A DNA stretch of 26,011 nucleotides from an uncultured Phascolarctobacterium sp. (GTDB lineage: Bacteria; Bacillota; Negativicutes; Acidaminococcales; Acidaminococcaceae). Of this stretch, positions 7,681 to 15,391 are shown piece by piece. The position numbers and the translations under genes were made by a program. The stretch lies in assembly GCA_934234275.1 (NCBI GenBank), contig CAKQHU010000005.1:1-26011 (forward strand), given 5' to 3'. Within the stretch, counting starts at the first letter, position 1, and the number at the start of each line of letters is the position of its first letter. The notes under the pieces were generated by a model, which worked only from the letters and a program-made list of their open reading frames with translations, made no database searches and was not told the DNA's origin.

Positions 7681-7826
7681 TTCAGGCAATTCTTCTGGCT
7701 CAGTTTCCTTACAAGCCTTGCCTTCCCAGTTTCCCAGTGACATCATTAAGGCTTGCTCCACTTTACAGCTGCGTGACAGCGCAGGCTTCGCACCTGCTTA
7801 CTTATTAAGTCTTTCGACACCTGAAT
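7681..7826 (-). promoter_or_regulatory. Cobalamin riboswitch aptamer, locus A
   Basis: On the minus strand P1 is formed by TTCAGG and CCTGAA at the two ends. Between them are the conserved elements in order: GCAGGTGCGAAGCCTGC, GCTGTCACGC-AGCTGTAA, GTCACTG, GGGAAGGC and the B12 box region GAGCCAGAAGAATTGCCT. These match the cobalamin riboswitch core, with small departures from the B12 box consensus. It lies in the 5' leader of the TBDR gene and is followed by an antiterminator/terminator pair, so it should lower transcription of locus A when cobalamin is abundant. Confidence 0.93.
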
Positions 7827-7882
7827 AAACTTAATCTGTTCAATTATTCATTGATAGATTATACTATCATTTTTCACGCAGA

Positions 7883-7911
7883 ATTATAGCATAAGCGCCT
7901 GTTTTCGTCAA
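7883..7911 (-). promoter_or_regulatory. Extended -10 promoter of locus A
   Basis: -35 TTGACG (7911-7906), 17-nt spacer, -10 TATAAT (7888-7883) preceded by TGC. It lies about 55 nt upstream of the aptamer. Near-consensus elements suggest strong basal transcription, with control left to the riboswitch. Confidence 0.87.
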
Positions 7912-8003
7912 GTTTCCAGCAACATAATAAGCTTTAATAAAAACATACCGTACCCTATGCCATGCTATCATATCAAACTCAGCACCTCTTGAGTTAAACG
8001 CAG

Positions 8004-8044
8004 AATCCGAGTAATCTAAAGTCTAACTTTAATTTACTCGGATT
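8004..8044 (-). terminator. Hairpin terminator downstream of locus B
   Basis: An inverted repeat (AATCCGAGTAA...TAAAG with CTTTA...TTACTCGGATT) gives a stem of about 17 bp. Part of it closely matches the locus A terminator (TAAATTAAAGTTA and CTTTAG shared). The U-run is better on the plus strand (ATTTTTG) than on the minus strand. No plus-strand gene ends here, so it most likely ends locus B about 120 nt after its last gene, perhaps working in both directions. Confidence 0.65.
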
Positions 8045-8140
8045 TTTGTGTATGTCAAACGATAGTCAGAGATAGTAAAGAAACACTGAAGAAATTTAAT
8101 TGCTTCCTGACTTCCTCGCTTCTTTGCTGCAATTATTCTT

Positions 8141-8193
8141 CCGCCAATTACACCTTGCTTAAATCTACACCGTAGATTTAAGGTTTTTAATTT
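8141..8193 (-). pseudogene. Decayed 3' end of a nikA-like binding-protein gene
   Basis: The 53 bp align without gaps to 3610-3662, the 3' end of the locus A binding-protein gene, at 47 of 53 positions. In the nikA-like frame it reads N-stop-KP-stop-IYGVDLSKV-stop-LA, against NYKPLIYGVDLSKVELA in the intact gene. The locus B ATPase gene ends inside it, so that its last nine or so codons come from this relic in another frame. This is the scar of a recombination that replaced or removed an older Nik-type gene. No further similarity to locus A was seen toward 8045. Confidence 0.8.
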
Positions 8194-8956
8194 CACGAAC
8201 TAATCTTATATGCTTACAACCATCCGCTATGCTAATGGCTGTTTGCACATTATAGACAGCCTTAATATTATCTTCAGTTAAAACATCTTCTGCTTTACCA
8301 TAAGCAAAAACACTACCACCTTTTAGCATCAGCAGTTTATCGCAAAACATGCTAGCCAAATTTAAATCATGTATTGTCATAAGAACAGCTAGATTTTGTT
8401 TCTTTCCCATTTCTTTTATTATCTCAAGAATAAATAGCTGGTTATATAAATCAAGACTACTTGTAGGTTCATCCAAAATAATTATTTGTGGATTCTGCGC
8501 CATAGCCCTTGCTATCAAAACTCTCTGCCGCTCGCCACCGCTTAACTCATTTACTTTTCTGAACGCATAATTCTCTAAATCAAATTGTTGCAGGACATCA
8601 AGTACAATTTGTTTATCATGCTGCGAAAAAGAAAATCCTGCATATGGTATGCGCCCTTGCATTACAAGATCTATAACAGTTACAGGTGAAAGATTATTGG
8701 CGTATTGAGGAACATAAGCAATAATTTTAGCAATTTCATTTTGTTTAAGTCGCGTTATATCTTCTTTGCCAAAACAAATATCGCCAGCAAGCGGGGTTAA
8801 AATATTGTTGATGCATTTTAGCAATGTTGTCTTACCAGTGCCGTTAGTTCCTAAAATACCTAAAATTTCACCTTGCTCTACAGTAAAGGAAATATTCTTT
8901 AAAATAATTTTTTCTTGGCTATAGGAAAAATTTAATTTATCAATCTTTAACTCCAT
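8165..8956 (-). CDS. BtuD/FecE-type ABC transporter ATPase, locus B
   Basis: Cytoplasmic ATPase of the locus B importer, 263 residues, normal for the vitamin B12/iron-chelate family. It has Walker A GTNGTGKT (about 36-43), Q-loop YVPQ, signature LSGGERQRV, Walker B IIILDEPTSSLD and switch His in TIHDLN. Its start is 8 nt after the permease stop, with AGTAGGTG as ribosome binding site. The last residues (about EIKNLKSTV) are encoded by a relic of a nikA-like gene read in another frame, so the native C-terminus may have been replaced; all catalytic parts are upstream of this. The most likely cargo is a corrinoid, given the riboswitch, but FecE-type homology also fits siderophores or heme. Confidence 0.92.
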   Translation of the reverse strand: MELKIDKLNFSYSQEKIILKNISFTVEQGEILGILGTNGTGKTTLLKCINNILTPLAGDICFGKEDITRLKQNEIAKIIAYVPQYANNLSPVTVIDLVMQGRIPYAGFSFSQHDKQIVLDVLQQFDLENYAFRKVNELSGGERQRVLIARAMAQNPQIIILDEPTSSLDLYNQLFILEIIKEMGKKQNLAVLMTIHDLNLASMFCDKLLMLKGGSVFAYGKAEDVLTEDNIKAVYNVQTAISIADGCKHIRLVREIKNLKSTV

Positions 8957-8963
8957 AATGCAC

Positions 8964-10031
8964 CTACTCTAAACTCCGTCGTTTCATTAATATCAAATGG
9001 ATAAATAACGGTACACCTAAAAATGATATTACGATACCAACAGGTATATTCACCGGATACAAAATAAATTTTCCTATCATATCAGAAAAAAGCAATAAAA
9101 CCCCACCAAGAACTGAAGCAAATGGCAGATAATACAAATGGTTATCGCCAATCAAAACTCTTGCTATATGCGGTGCAATCAATCCAACAAAACCAATTAC
9201 ACCAGTAAAGCTGATTATTGTAGCGGTAAGTAATATAGCCGTCATTCCACATATCACTCTTGCTTTATTAATGTTTATGCCTAAGCTTTTGGCCATTTCA
9301 TCACTATTAGTTGCCATAACATTCAGCTTAAGACTATGTAACATTAATACTATCAATCCTATACTAATAACGCAAAATGTAATCAGAACGCTATCCCATG
9401 TTGCCCTATTAAAAGAGCCAAACGTCCATTGCACAACGGCTTCTAACTTATGCTCCTTGGCAAAGAATTCTATTGTGGCTGTCATTGCACTAAAGAGATA
9501 ATTAAGTGATATCCCAACAAGCACGATGGAACTGGGATTTAAACCAATGTAACGCGATATTCCGTAAACTATACAGCCACAAATACACGAAGCTATAAAA
9601 GCACAACTAATCATTCCCACTTCGCTTTGGAAGAATAAACCAACACCAAATACTATGCTCATCGACGCACCAAATGCAGCCGCTGAGGAGATTCCTAATG
9701 TAAATGGACTTACGAGATAATTTCTCGTTAACGATTGCATTACTGCGCCAGATACAGCCAAGCCAATACCTGCTAACATCGCTAAAGCAATACGTGGCAA
9801 TCTCAAAAGCATAATCACCTTATTGCTTGCTGCATCAGCACCATTATCCAGTGTTCCGCTAAAAGCTTTACTTATAGCAACAAACGTCTGCATTGCACTG
9901 ATATTTTTCATTCCTAATGTTGTAAAAACATAGGCGGATATAAGCATAAAGATTATTGCTGATACAATCATCAATAATTTTTTCTTGTTAGTATTCTCAT
10001 ATTCCTTTTCTAAATCTTTCATATCACTCAT
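8964..10031 (-). CDS. BtuC/FecCD-type ABC transporter permease, locus B
   Basis: Inner-membrane permease of about 355 residues, typical of BtuC/FecCD proteins with about ten helices. Recognisable segments: LRLPRIALAMLAGIGLAVSG, MQSLTRNYLVSPFTLGISSAA, the helix-loop GFVGLIAPHIARVLIGDNH, and the C-terminal NIPVGIVISFLGVPLFIHL. The start at 10031 overlaps the lipoprotein stop by 8 nt (ATGAGTGATATG); the longer reading frame upstream lies inside the lipoprotein gene and is not used. An ATG at 10022 is an alternative. As the only permease in the locus it should act as a homodimer, like BtuC. Confidence 0.92.
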   Translation of the reverse strand: MSDMKDLEKEYENTNKKKLLMIVSAIIFMLISAYVFTTLGMKNISAMQTFVAISKAFSGTLDNGADAASNKVIMLLRLPRIALAMLAGIGLAVSGAVMQSLTRNYLVSPFTLGISSAAAFGASMSIVFGVGLFFQSEVGMISCAFIASCICGCIVYGISRYIGLNPSSIVLVGISLNYLFSAMTATIEFFAKEHKLEAVVQWTFGSFNRATWDSVLITFCVISIGLIVLMLHSLKLNVMATNSDEMAKSLGININKARVICGMTAILLTATIISFTGVIGFVGLIAPHIARVLIGDNHLYYLPFASVLGGVLLLFSDMIGKFILYPVNIPVGIVISFLGVPLFIHLILMKRRSLE

Positions 10032-11097
10032 CCAATTTAAAAGCAGGGTAAGTATGTCCCGCAATATAATCCAAATGCTGATATTTAGTAAGCCAATCCT
10101 TAAAAACATTTTCCGGATGCAAATCAGGTAAATATTCAGGATACAAAAACTTTGCAATATACATGGTGCCAACTAACTTAGAAGCACCACCATGCACATA
10201 ATGCGATAATAGTAAGATTTTTTTATTTTTTACTGCATCAATTTGATCCCAACCAGGACGAGAGGCAATTTCCTCATAAATCTGTTTATGCTCAGTTTCT
10301 TTAGGAGGTACATAAGAAGAATAAACATTAGTATCTGATACCTTAACTATATACTGCGGATTTTTCTCAACAACAGCTTCTATATCTACAGTATTAGTTT
10401 TAGCTCCACTAAACACATTATCAGCATGCGCAAGTTTTACCATCTCATAAAAATAATCTCCCGGTACAGTAGTTCTTCCTGCTGTTCTATATTCATAATA
10501 AAGGCTTCGTTTAGGTACATTTTGTAGTTGTTTATTTATATAAGCCAGCTTAGACAAAAAGTAATCAGCAAACTCCTTAGCATTTTTTTCTTTGCCAAAA
10601 ATCTGTCCCAAAAGCTTAACATTTTCTGCAAATTTATCTGTATAATAAGCGTCAACGTTAATAACCTCTATGCCAAATGGTTTGAGCTTTTTTTCTGCAT
10701 CCTGCCAGTTATAATTGCTCGTCATAATAACGGCTTCTGGTTTTAACTCGATAATTTTTTCATAATTAAGGTCACTACCCTTACTTTGACCGATTAGCAT
10801 ATCCTTAGTAAAACGATGTTTAAACCCTTCCTGATCCTGGTAAATATAGTAATCTACACCAACTACCTGATCCATAGCACCAATTGCATTAATAAGCTCT
10901 GCATTATAAGCATTCATGATAACTGCTCTGCTTACAGGTTTGTTGAGGCTAATTTTTCTGCCAACACTATCAGTAACTGTAAAACTTTCTTTGGTAGAAT
11001 CTATTGTGGAAGTCTTATCACTTTTACCACAACCAATTATAATACAAGCGCAAATTATTACTAAACTTAATAATAACAAGGGAAATTTTCTAAGCAT
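10024..11097 (-). CDS. Extracytoplasmic binding lipoprotein, BtuF/FecB-type (Peripla_BP_2), locus B
   Basis: Lipoprotein of about 357 residues that should hand substrate to the locus B permease. The start (MLRKFP) has GGAGG 6 nt upstream; the ATG four codons earlier contains that site and is unlikely. The signal sequence ends in the lipobox IIGC (Cys at about 23). The body has the class III binding-protein layout: FTVTDSVGRKISLNKPVSRAVIM, INAIGAMDQVVGVD, LNYEKIIELKPEAVIM, a long linker helix, and a second lobe with AHADNVF and VDIEAVVEKNPQYIV. It differs clearly from the locus C lipoprotein, so the two probably bind different ligands. Corrinoid binding is inferred from the riboswitch only. 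Confidence 0.88.
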   Translation of the reverse strand: MLRKFPLLLLSLVIICACIIIGCGKSDKTSTIDSTKESFTVTDSVGRKISLNKPVSRAVIMNAYNAELINAIGAMDQVVGVDYYIYQDQEGFKHRFTKDMLIGQSKGSDLNYEKIIELKPEAVIMTSNYNWQDAEKKLKPFGIEVINVDAYYTDKFAENVKLLGQIFGKEKNAKEFADYFLSKLAYINKQLQNVPKRSLYYEYRTAGRTTVPGDYFYEMVKLAHADNVFSGAKTNTVDIEAVVEKNPQYIVKVSDTNVYSSYVPPKETEHKQIYEEIASRPGWDQIDAVKNKKILLLSHYVHGGASKLVGTMYIAKFLYPEYLPDLHPENVFKDWLTKYQHLDYIAGHTYPAFKLDE

Positions 11098-11116
11098 ATA
11101 TTCCTCCATCTATGGA

Positions 11117-11150
11117 AATATGGCTGCCACTAAACAGCAGCAGCCATATT
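11117..11150 (-). other. Intercistronic hairpin between TBDR and ABC genes of locus B
   Basis: A perfect 11-bp stem (AATATGGCTGC with GCAGCCATATT) and a 12-nt loop lie between the receptor stop and the lipoprotein ribosome binding site. The U-run after it on the minus strand is poor, so an mRNA processing or stabilising role is more likely than full termination. The position matches the hairpins of loci A and C, but the sequences are unrelated. Confidence 0.6.
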
Positions 11151-11171
11151 CAAAAAGTTTAATTTGATGAC

Positions 11172-13298
11172 TTAAATATCAAATTGAGCGGACAAGAACA
11201 GTGTTCTAGGATTACCAAGGATACCATAATTATAGGTAGGACGAGCCAGCCAATAGTCTTTGTTGAACGCATTAAACAAGGTTGCACTAAAGGTAACCGG
11301 AGTGCTATTTACTTTTGTCTTATAGGTTGCACCAAAGTCAAATGTAGTAAAGCTCGGAACAGTAAGTTCTTTGTTAGCGCTAGTATACAACGGCGCAGAA
11401 CCAGTGTAAATCATACGAGCCCAAATCGACATATCATCCTGCGGAGCATAGGCAATATTAGCAACACCACTAAATTTAGCAGTACCTTTAATTTGTTTGC
11501 CATTAAGGTAATTATCATTAGTTTTGCTATATTCACTGTCCAAATACATCAAGCCGCCCATTGCAGACCATTTATCTGCAATTTTACCGCTGTAAGACAA
11601 TTCAATACCACGGAAAGAGTTTTCGCCATTTAATGTCAAATATCTTTTACCGTCAATATTTGATTCCATTTTAGAAGCTTGTTTCATATCAAAGTAGGAC
11701 AAAGAAGCAACGGAACTGCCATTAGTATATTTTACACCAACTTCATTCGATTTCGTCTTTGTAGGATCAAGAATAGCATTTACATTTTCGTAGCCATTTC
11801 CTACAACAGAACCTTGTTGGAAGCTTTCTGTATGGTTAGCAAAAACTGCAAAGTTATTATCAGGACGATAAACTACACCATATAACGGAGATGTAGCACT
11901 TGACTGAGTATTTTTGCCAGCAGCAGTAGTATCGCTAGCAGTGTGTCTATGCAAGCCCAAGGTTACAGAAGCCTTGCCAATTTCTGATGTATTAACAGCG
12001 GTCCAACCATAATATTGTTGAGTGCTACCAGGTAATGCTTTGCCTTTATTGGTACTGATAAAGTCAAATGTACTGCCAGTATACAAATTACCAGTTACAG
12101 TACCGCGAGGCTCATTAGTAGTGCCCCACTGACCTCTATACCAGTTTTTATCCCAAGATAAAGCAAATTCATTCTTTACATTACCAACATTCCAGTTTTG
12201 TTTTACGCCTAATTGGAAATAACCATTTTTTACACAATAAGGCTCATTCTGGATTTTACTGGTGTAATTGCCTGCATTATCCAAAACATCAAATCTAGAA
12301 GACTTAGTTACGAGATAATCATAACCATTATTATAGCCATAGCCACCGTTTAAGAACACCTTTGTATCTTCGCCTAATTTCTGCTCATGATTCAAAGTAA
12401 AGAAAGTTGTTTCCATACCTAAATTAGAGCCTTTGAATGCATAGTTATTAGATGCTTTCGGTGCACTAGGTAATTTAGTAATAGCGCCGTTGCTAAAATC
12501 AAAATAACGCAGGGAATTTTCAACCTTTGTGTCACGATAGCCTAAAAGCAAGTTGGTATCTGATACTTTAGTATGTGCATCAAAGTTGATAGCAAAAGTT
12601 TTTTGCTTTACATTTTCATCATCAATAGCAGTTTCACCATCAACATGGGAAGCATTGATACGTACGCCAAATTGCTTGTCATTACCAAAACGACGGGATA
12701 CATCTAAATAATTACCCCAAGAGCTTGCACCTGCAAAAGTGGTTGTATAACGAGTAATATCTTGTTCACCAGCACGTTTAGATTTTAAGTTGATGCTACC
12801 GCCCGCAGATTCCTTTGCAGCAGTACCGTAAACACCAACAGAAGCACCAGAAATAACTTCTACTCCTTCAAACATGTTCATTGGCAAATTATTTTGAGAA
12901 AACAAACCAGGAATGCCATTTACACGCATTTGATAAGCGTTAGCAGCCTGTCCACGAATAGAAAAATCGTTATAAATAGTACTGCTACTTGTTCTAATAG
13001 AAGGAACGTTTACTAAGATTGAAGTAGACGCTTGGCTAGGATCTGCACCAAAGCGTTCAACGGCTTCTTCAGTAACGTTAACTTGTTGGAACGGAACGTC
13101 CATAACATCTTTATTGCCGATAAGTCCAACACTACCGGATTTAGCTACCAAACCACCCGGCAGTACATTTCTGCTGCCTTCAACAACAACCTCATCCAGA
13201 TTACCATGCAGGTCTGCAGCACTTGCGCTCATTACAAAGCCTACGCTGGCAACTGCGCACAGCACCGACATAACCAGTGCTTTTTTGTTTTTTAACAT
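11172..13298 (-). CDS. TonB-dependent outer-membrane receptor, locus B
   Basis: Outer-membrane receptor of about 708 residues. The start at MLKNKK is supported by GAGGTG 7 nt upstream and by a TTG where loci A and C have an upstream ATG. The signal peptide (ending SASA, about 27) and TonB box DEVVVEGS are almost the same as in A and C. The plug then diverges: VPSIRTSSSTIYNDFSIRG, MFEGVEVISGASVGVYG, AGGSINLKSKRAG. The barrel ends PRTLFLSAQFDI. Codons and flanks are visibly richer in A/T than the housekeeping genes at the right end. A role in corrinoid or metal-chelate uptake is inferred from the riboswitch and the adjacent BtuFCD-type genes. Confidence 0.94.
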   Translation of the reverse strand: MLKNKKALVMSVLCAVASVGFVMSASAADLHGNLDEVVVEGSRNVLPGGLVAKSGSVGLIGNKDVMDVPFQQVNVTEEAVERFGADPSQASTSILVNVPSIRTSSSTIYNDFSIRGQAANAYQMRVNGIPGLFSQNNLPMNMFEGVEVISGASVGVYGTAAKESAGGSINLKSKRAGEQDITRYTTTFAGASSWGNYLDVSRRFGNDKQFGVRINASHVDGETAIDDENVKQKTFAINFDAHTKVSDTNLLLGYRDTKVENSLRYFDFSNGAITKLPSAPKASNNYAFKGSNLGMETTFFTLNHEQKLGEDTKVFLNGGYGYNNGYDYLVTKSSRFDVLDNAGNYTSKIQNEPYCVKNGYFQLGVKQNWNVGNVKNEFALSWDKNWYRGQWGTTNEPRGTVTGNLYTGSTFDFISTNKGKALPGSTQQYYGWTAVNTSEIGKASVTLGLHRHTASDTTAAGKNTQSSATSPLYGVVYRPDNNFAVFANHTESFQQGSVVGNGYENVNAILDPTKTKSNEVGVKYTNGSSVASLSYFDMKQASKMESNIDGKRYLTLNGENSFRGIELSYSGKIADKWSAMGGLMYLDSEYSKTNDNYLNGKQIKGTAKFSGVANIAYAPQDDMSIWARMIYTGSAPLYTSANKELTVPSFTTFDFGATYKTKVNSTPVTFSATLFNAFNKDYWLARPTYNYGILGNPRTLFLSAQFDI

Positions 13299-13329
13299 AC
13301 TCAAACACCTCATTAAAAAATTTATTTTT

Positions 13330-13382
13330 CAACCTTCGCCACCGAGCTGTCCGAGTTTCGCGTGCGGCTCCGGTTAAAAGCA
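13330..13382 (-). promoter_or_regulatory. Conserved leader element upstream of the TBDR start, locus B
   Basis: Nearly the same as the leader element at 7508-7560, with a few substitutions (GCGAAGG for GCAAAGG, AACCGG for AGCCGG on the minus strand). It lies between the terminator and the ribosome binding site. Function unknown. Confidence 0.6.
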
Positions 13383-13415
13383 CGTTTTATTGAGGGCGTT
13401 CCGTTTTCCGGCAAG

Positions 13416-13449
13416 AAAAAACGCCCTTCTGCACCATGACAGAAGGACG
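13416..13449 (-). terminator. Riboswitch-controlled terminator, locus B
   Basis: It has the same 10-bp stem as in locus A (CGTCCTTCTG with CAGAAGGGCG, one G-U pair), an 8-nt loop and six U. The upstream AAGGAC can capture the 5' arm as an antiterminator. Confidence 0.87.
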
Positions 13450-13504
13450 CACTTGTCCTTTACCATTCTCCTGTCACTCGCAGCATACTTTGGTCTTTGC
13501 TTTC

Positions 13505-13647
13505 TCAGGCAATTCTTCTGGCTCAGTTTCCTCGCACGCCTTGCCTTCCCGGTTTCCCAGTGACATCATTAAGGCTTGCTCCACTTTACAGCTGCGTGAC
13601 AGCGCAGGCTTTGCACCTGCTTACTTATTAAGTCTTTCGACACCTGA
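13505..13647 (-). promoter_or_regulatory. Cobalamin riboswitch aptamer, locus B
   Basis: P1 is closed by TCAGG and CCTGA. The core elements GCAGGTGCAAAGCCTGC, GCTGTCACGC, AGCTGTAAAGTGGAGC, GTCACTGGGAAACCGGGAAGGC and GAGCCAGAAGAATTGCCT are present in the right order. Scattered substitutions relative to A and C sit mainly in variable stems. It should control the locus B receptor and the genes behind it. Confidence 0.93.
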
Positions 13648-13706
13648 TATATTAATCTGTTCAATTATTCACCGATAGGTTATATAGACCTACTTATTCA
13701 CTCAGA

Positions 13707-13735
13707 ATTATAGCATACTGCCTATACTGCGTCAA
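13707..13735 (-). promoter_or_regulatory. Extended -10 promoter of locus B
   Basis: -35 TTGACG (13735-13730), 17-nt spacer, -10 TATAAT (13712-13707) preceded by TGC. From here to about 13876 nothing convincing was seen. Confidence 0.87.
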
Positions 13736-13876
13736 GTAGCATGAAATCGCATTAGCGCGCAACGACAATTGGTATATATTGCTGTCATATTAGAACAGTT
13801 TACATATTATCATTACCTATAATGTGACTTTCATTAGTTTAGCAAAGCATATACACAAAAAATTTTCTTCTCCTAA

Positions 13877-13925
13877 CAAAATAAAACTCCGAGAAAGCAT
13901 AGTAATATGCCTGTTTCTCAGAGTT
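13877..13925 (-). terminator. Terminator of the AAA ATPase gene
   Basis: A 12-bp stem (AACTCTGAGAAA with TTTCTCGGAGTT on the minus strand, one G-U pair) encloses a loop of 17 nt and is followed by TTTTATTTT (overlapping the end of the stem). It starts about 24 nt after the stop codon of the gene at 13949. Confidence 0.8.
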
Positions 13926-13948
13926 ATTATAGTTCTTCTGCACTTCAC

Positions 13949-15334
13949 CTATACTAAATCATCCAAGCCAACTAATTTTATTCCCTGTTCTGCCGCATAA
14001 GCAACAGCCTGCTCTGTATAACCGGCTTTTGAGAAGAAATAATAATATAAGCTTTTATCCTGCGCTACTTTTTTTGCTAAGAAATGCTTAAGATCCTTTA
14101 CATCTACCGGTCTGTGCTTATATTTACACTCGCCCAAAAGTATTTGTGTTTGCCTGTAATCAACTGCCATAATATCTATTTCATCAGTCTTGTTCCACCA
14201 ACGGCCAATCTTCGTAAAATAAAATGGCAAGTCATGTTTTCTGTTCTGTTTACGCAAATATTGCTGGCAAACATCTTCAAATACATACGATGTAAAACGC
14301 TCCAGCTCAGGCTTGACAACATATTGATAAATTCCTTCCGCATCGCCTGATTCCAGCTCTGATAAATTGGGGAAAACAAAGGCATACCAAAAACCGAAGA
14401 AATTATCGGTAACCTTGTATAAGCCTCTCTGTGTATTAGCCTGCTCCTTAATATTGGCATCCACAGAAAACTCCCTGCACAAAATCCCCAATTCCAAAAG
14501 ATTTTTCAGATATACGCTCAGCTTACTTTTATCAATCTGCGTTTTTTGATAAATATCATTTAATTGGGTATTGCCTAACGCAACTGCTTCAATTACTGCA
14601 TTATAAACGCTCGTCTCGCGTAGCTCCTGACGCATAAGAAACTCCACTTCACTGTAAAGCACACTGCCTCTGCTTAAAATACTGCGCACAATATTTTCAT
14701 CGAGAGAGTATTTATCGGAAAACTGCTTTAAATAATGCGGAATACCGCCCAAAATTGCATAGGCAGTAATCTTATCCTCAATGCTGTAATTAGGAAAAAA
14801 CTGTTGAGCAGAATAAAAATCCATTGCCTGCATTTTTAAAATTCCCGTAGCACGTCCATAAAGCGGATTTTTCTCTGCTAAAACTTCTTTTTCTATAAAT
14901 GACATTGCACTGCCACACAAAATCAGCATTACGTTAGACTGCTTTAAAACCTCATCCCACAGCTTTTGCAAAATAGAAGGAATAGCGTTGTTCCCCTTAA
15001 CCATATAGGGGAATTCGTCAATAACTACAACTATTTTTTTATCTTTTGCCAGCTCCGTTATACTGAGCAAGGCCTGCTCCCAATCACTGAAGCGTGTAAT
15101 ATATTTTGCCGCCTGCTGATTCTTTTCCAATAATCGCTGACTAAACGCTTCAAGCTGTTTGTCATCAATGATTTCTGTGCAAGTATAAAAAATGTGCTCT
15201 TTATCTTGACAAAATTGCCGCAGCAACTCTGTTTTGCCTACACGTCTTCTGCCGTAAAGCACTACAAGCTGACCATCCGCACTATTATAGCGTTCCTCTA
15301 AAAATTTCAGTTCTTCCTCACGGCCAATAAACAT
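13949..15334 (-). CDS. AAA-type ATPase with C-terminal DUF234/nuclease-like domain
   Basis: The 461-residue protein belongs to the prokaryotic 'archaeal ATPase'/DUF234 family, whose members are often present in many copies and have no settled role. The N-terminal ATPase part has FIGREEEL, Walker A GRRRVGKT (about 28-35), and Walker B VVVIDEFPYM. A winged-helix-like middle region follows (TQLNDIYQKTQIDKSKLSVYLKNL). The C-terminal domain carries EIDIMAVD and LLGECKYK, which fits a PD-(D/E)XK nuclease-like fold. Start: ATG at 15334 with GAGGTG 6 nt upstream; a GTG three codons earlier lies in that site. It has its own promoter and terminator and no link to transport, so it is probably an inserted selfish or defence-type gene. 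A palindrome over its promoter suggests self-regulation or a mobile end. Confidence 0.88.
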   Translation of the reverse strand: MFIGREEELKFLEERYNSADGQLVVLYGRRRVGKTELLRQFCQDKEHIFYTCTEIIDDKQLEAFSQRLLEKNQQAAKYITRFSDWEQALLSITELAKDKKIVVVIDEFPYMVKGNNAIPSILQKLWDEVLKQSNVMLILCGSAMSFIEKEVLAEKNPLYGRATGILKMQAMDFYSAQQFFPNYSIEDKITAYAILGGIPHYLKQFSDKYSLDENIVRSILSRGSVLYSEVEFLMRQELRETSVYNAVIEAVALGNTQLNDIYQKTQIDKSKLSVYLKNLLELGILCREFSVDANIKEQANTQRGLYKVTDNFFGFWYAFVFPNLSELESGDAEGIYQYVVKPELERFTSYVFEDVCQQYLRKQNRKHDLPFYFTKIGRWWNKTDEIDIMAVDYRQTQILLGECKYKHRPVDVKDLKHFLAKKVAQDKSLYYYFFSKAGYTEQAVAYAAEQGIKLVGLDDLV

Positions 15335-15347
15335 CTTACTCACCTCT

Positions 15348-15391
15348 TTTATCTAATCGTGATTTGTATAATCTGGATTAGATAAATTATA
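15348..15391. repeat. 44-bp palindromic repeat, copy 2 (promoter/leader of the AAA ATPase gene)
   Basis: It matches 243-286 at 42 of 44 positions, with perfect 11-bp arms (15348-15358 with 15376-15386) around a 17-nt spacer. It runs from the -10 box to just before the ribosome binding site of the ATPase gene, so the arms would cover the transcription start. That is the position of a typical repressor site; alternatively the RNA forms a 5' hairpin. Confidence 0.75.

Noticed and set aside
7552..7761. Small open frame in the locus A riboswitch leader
   Set aside because: It runs through the aptamer, the terminator hairpin and the leader. The conservation is explained by RNA structure, and the frame is not kept in locus C.
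8004..8044. Hairpin read as terminator of a plus-strand gene
   Set aside because: The U-run is better on the plus strand, but no plus-strand gene precedes it, and the similarity to the locus A terminator favours a role at the end of locus B.
8159..8181. Palindrome AAATCTACaccGTAGATTT as an operator or terminator
   Set aside because: It lies within the nikA-like relic, and the intact gene has nearly the same bases as codons, so the symmetry is probably incidental to coding ancestry.
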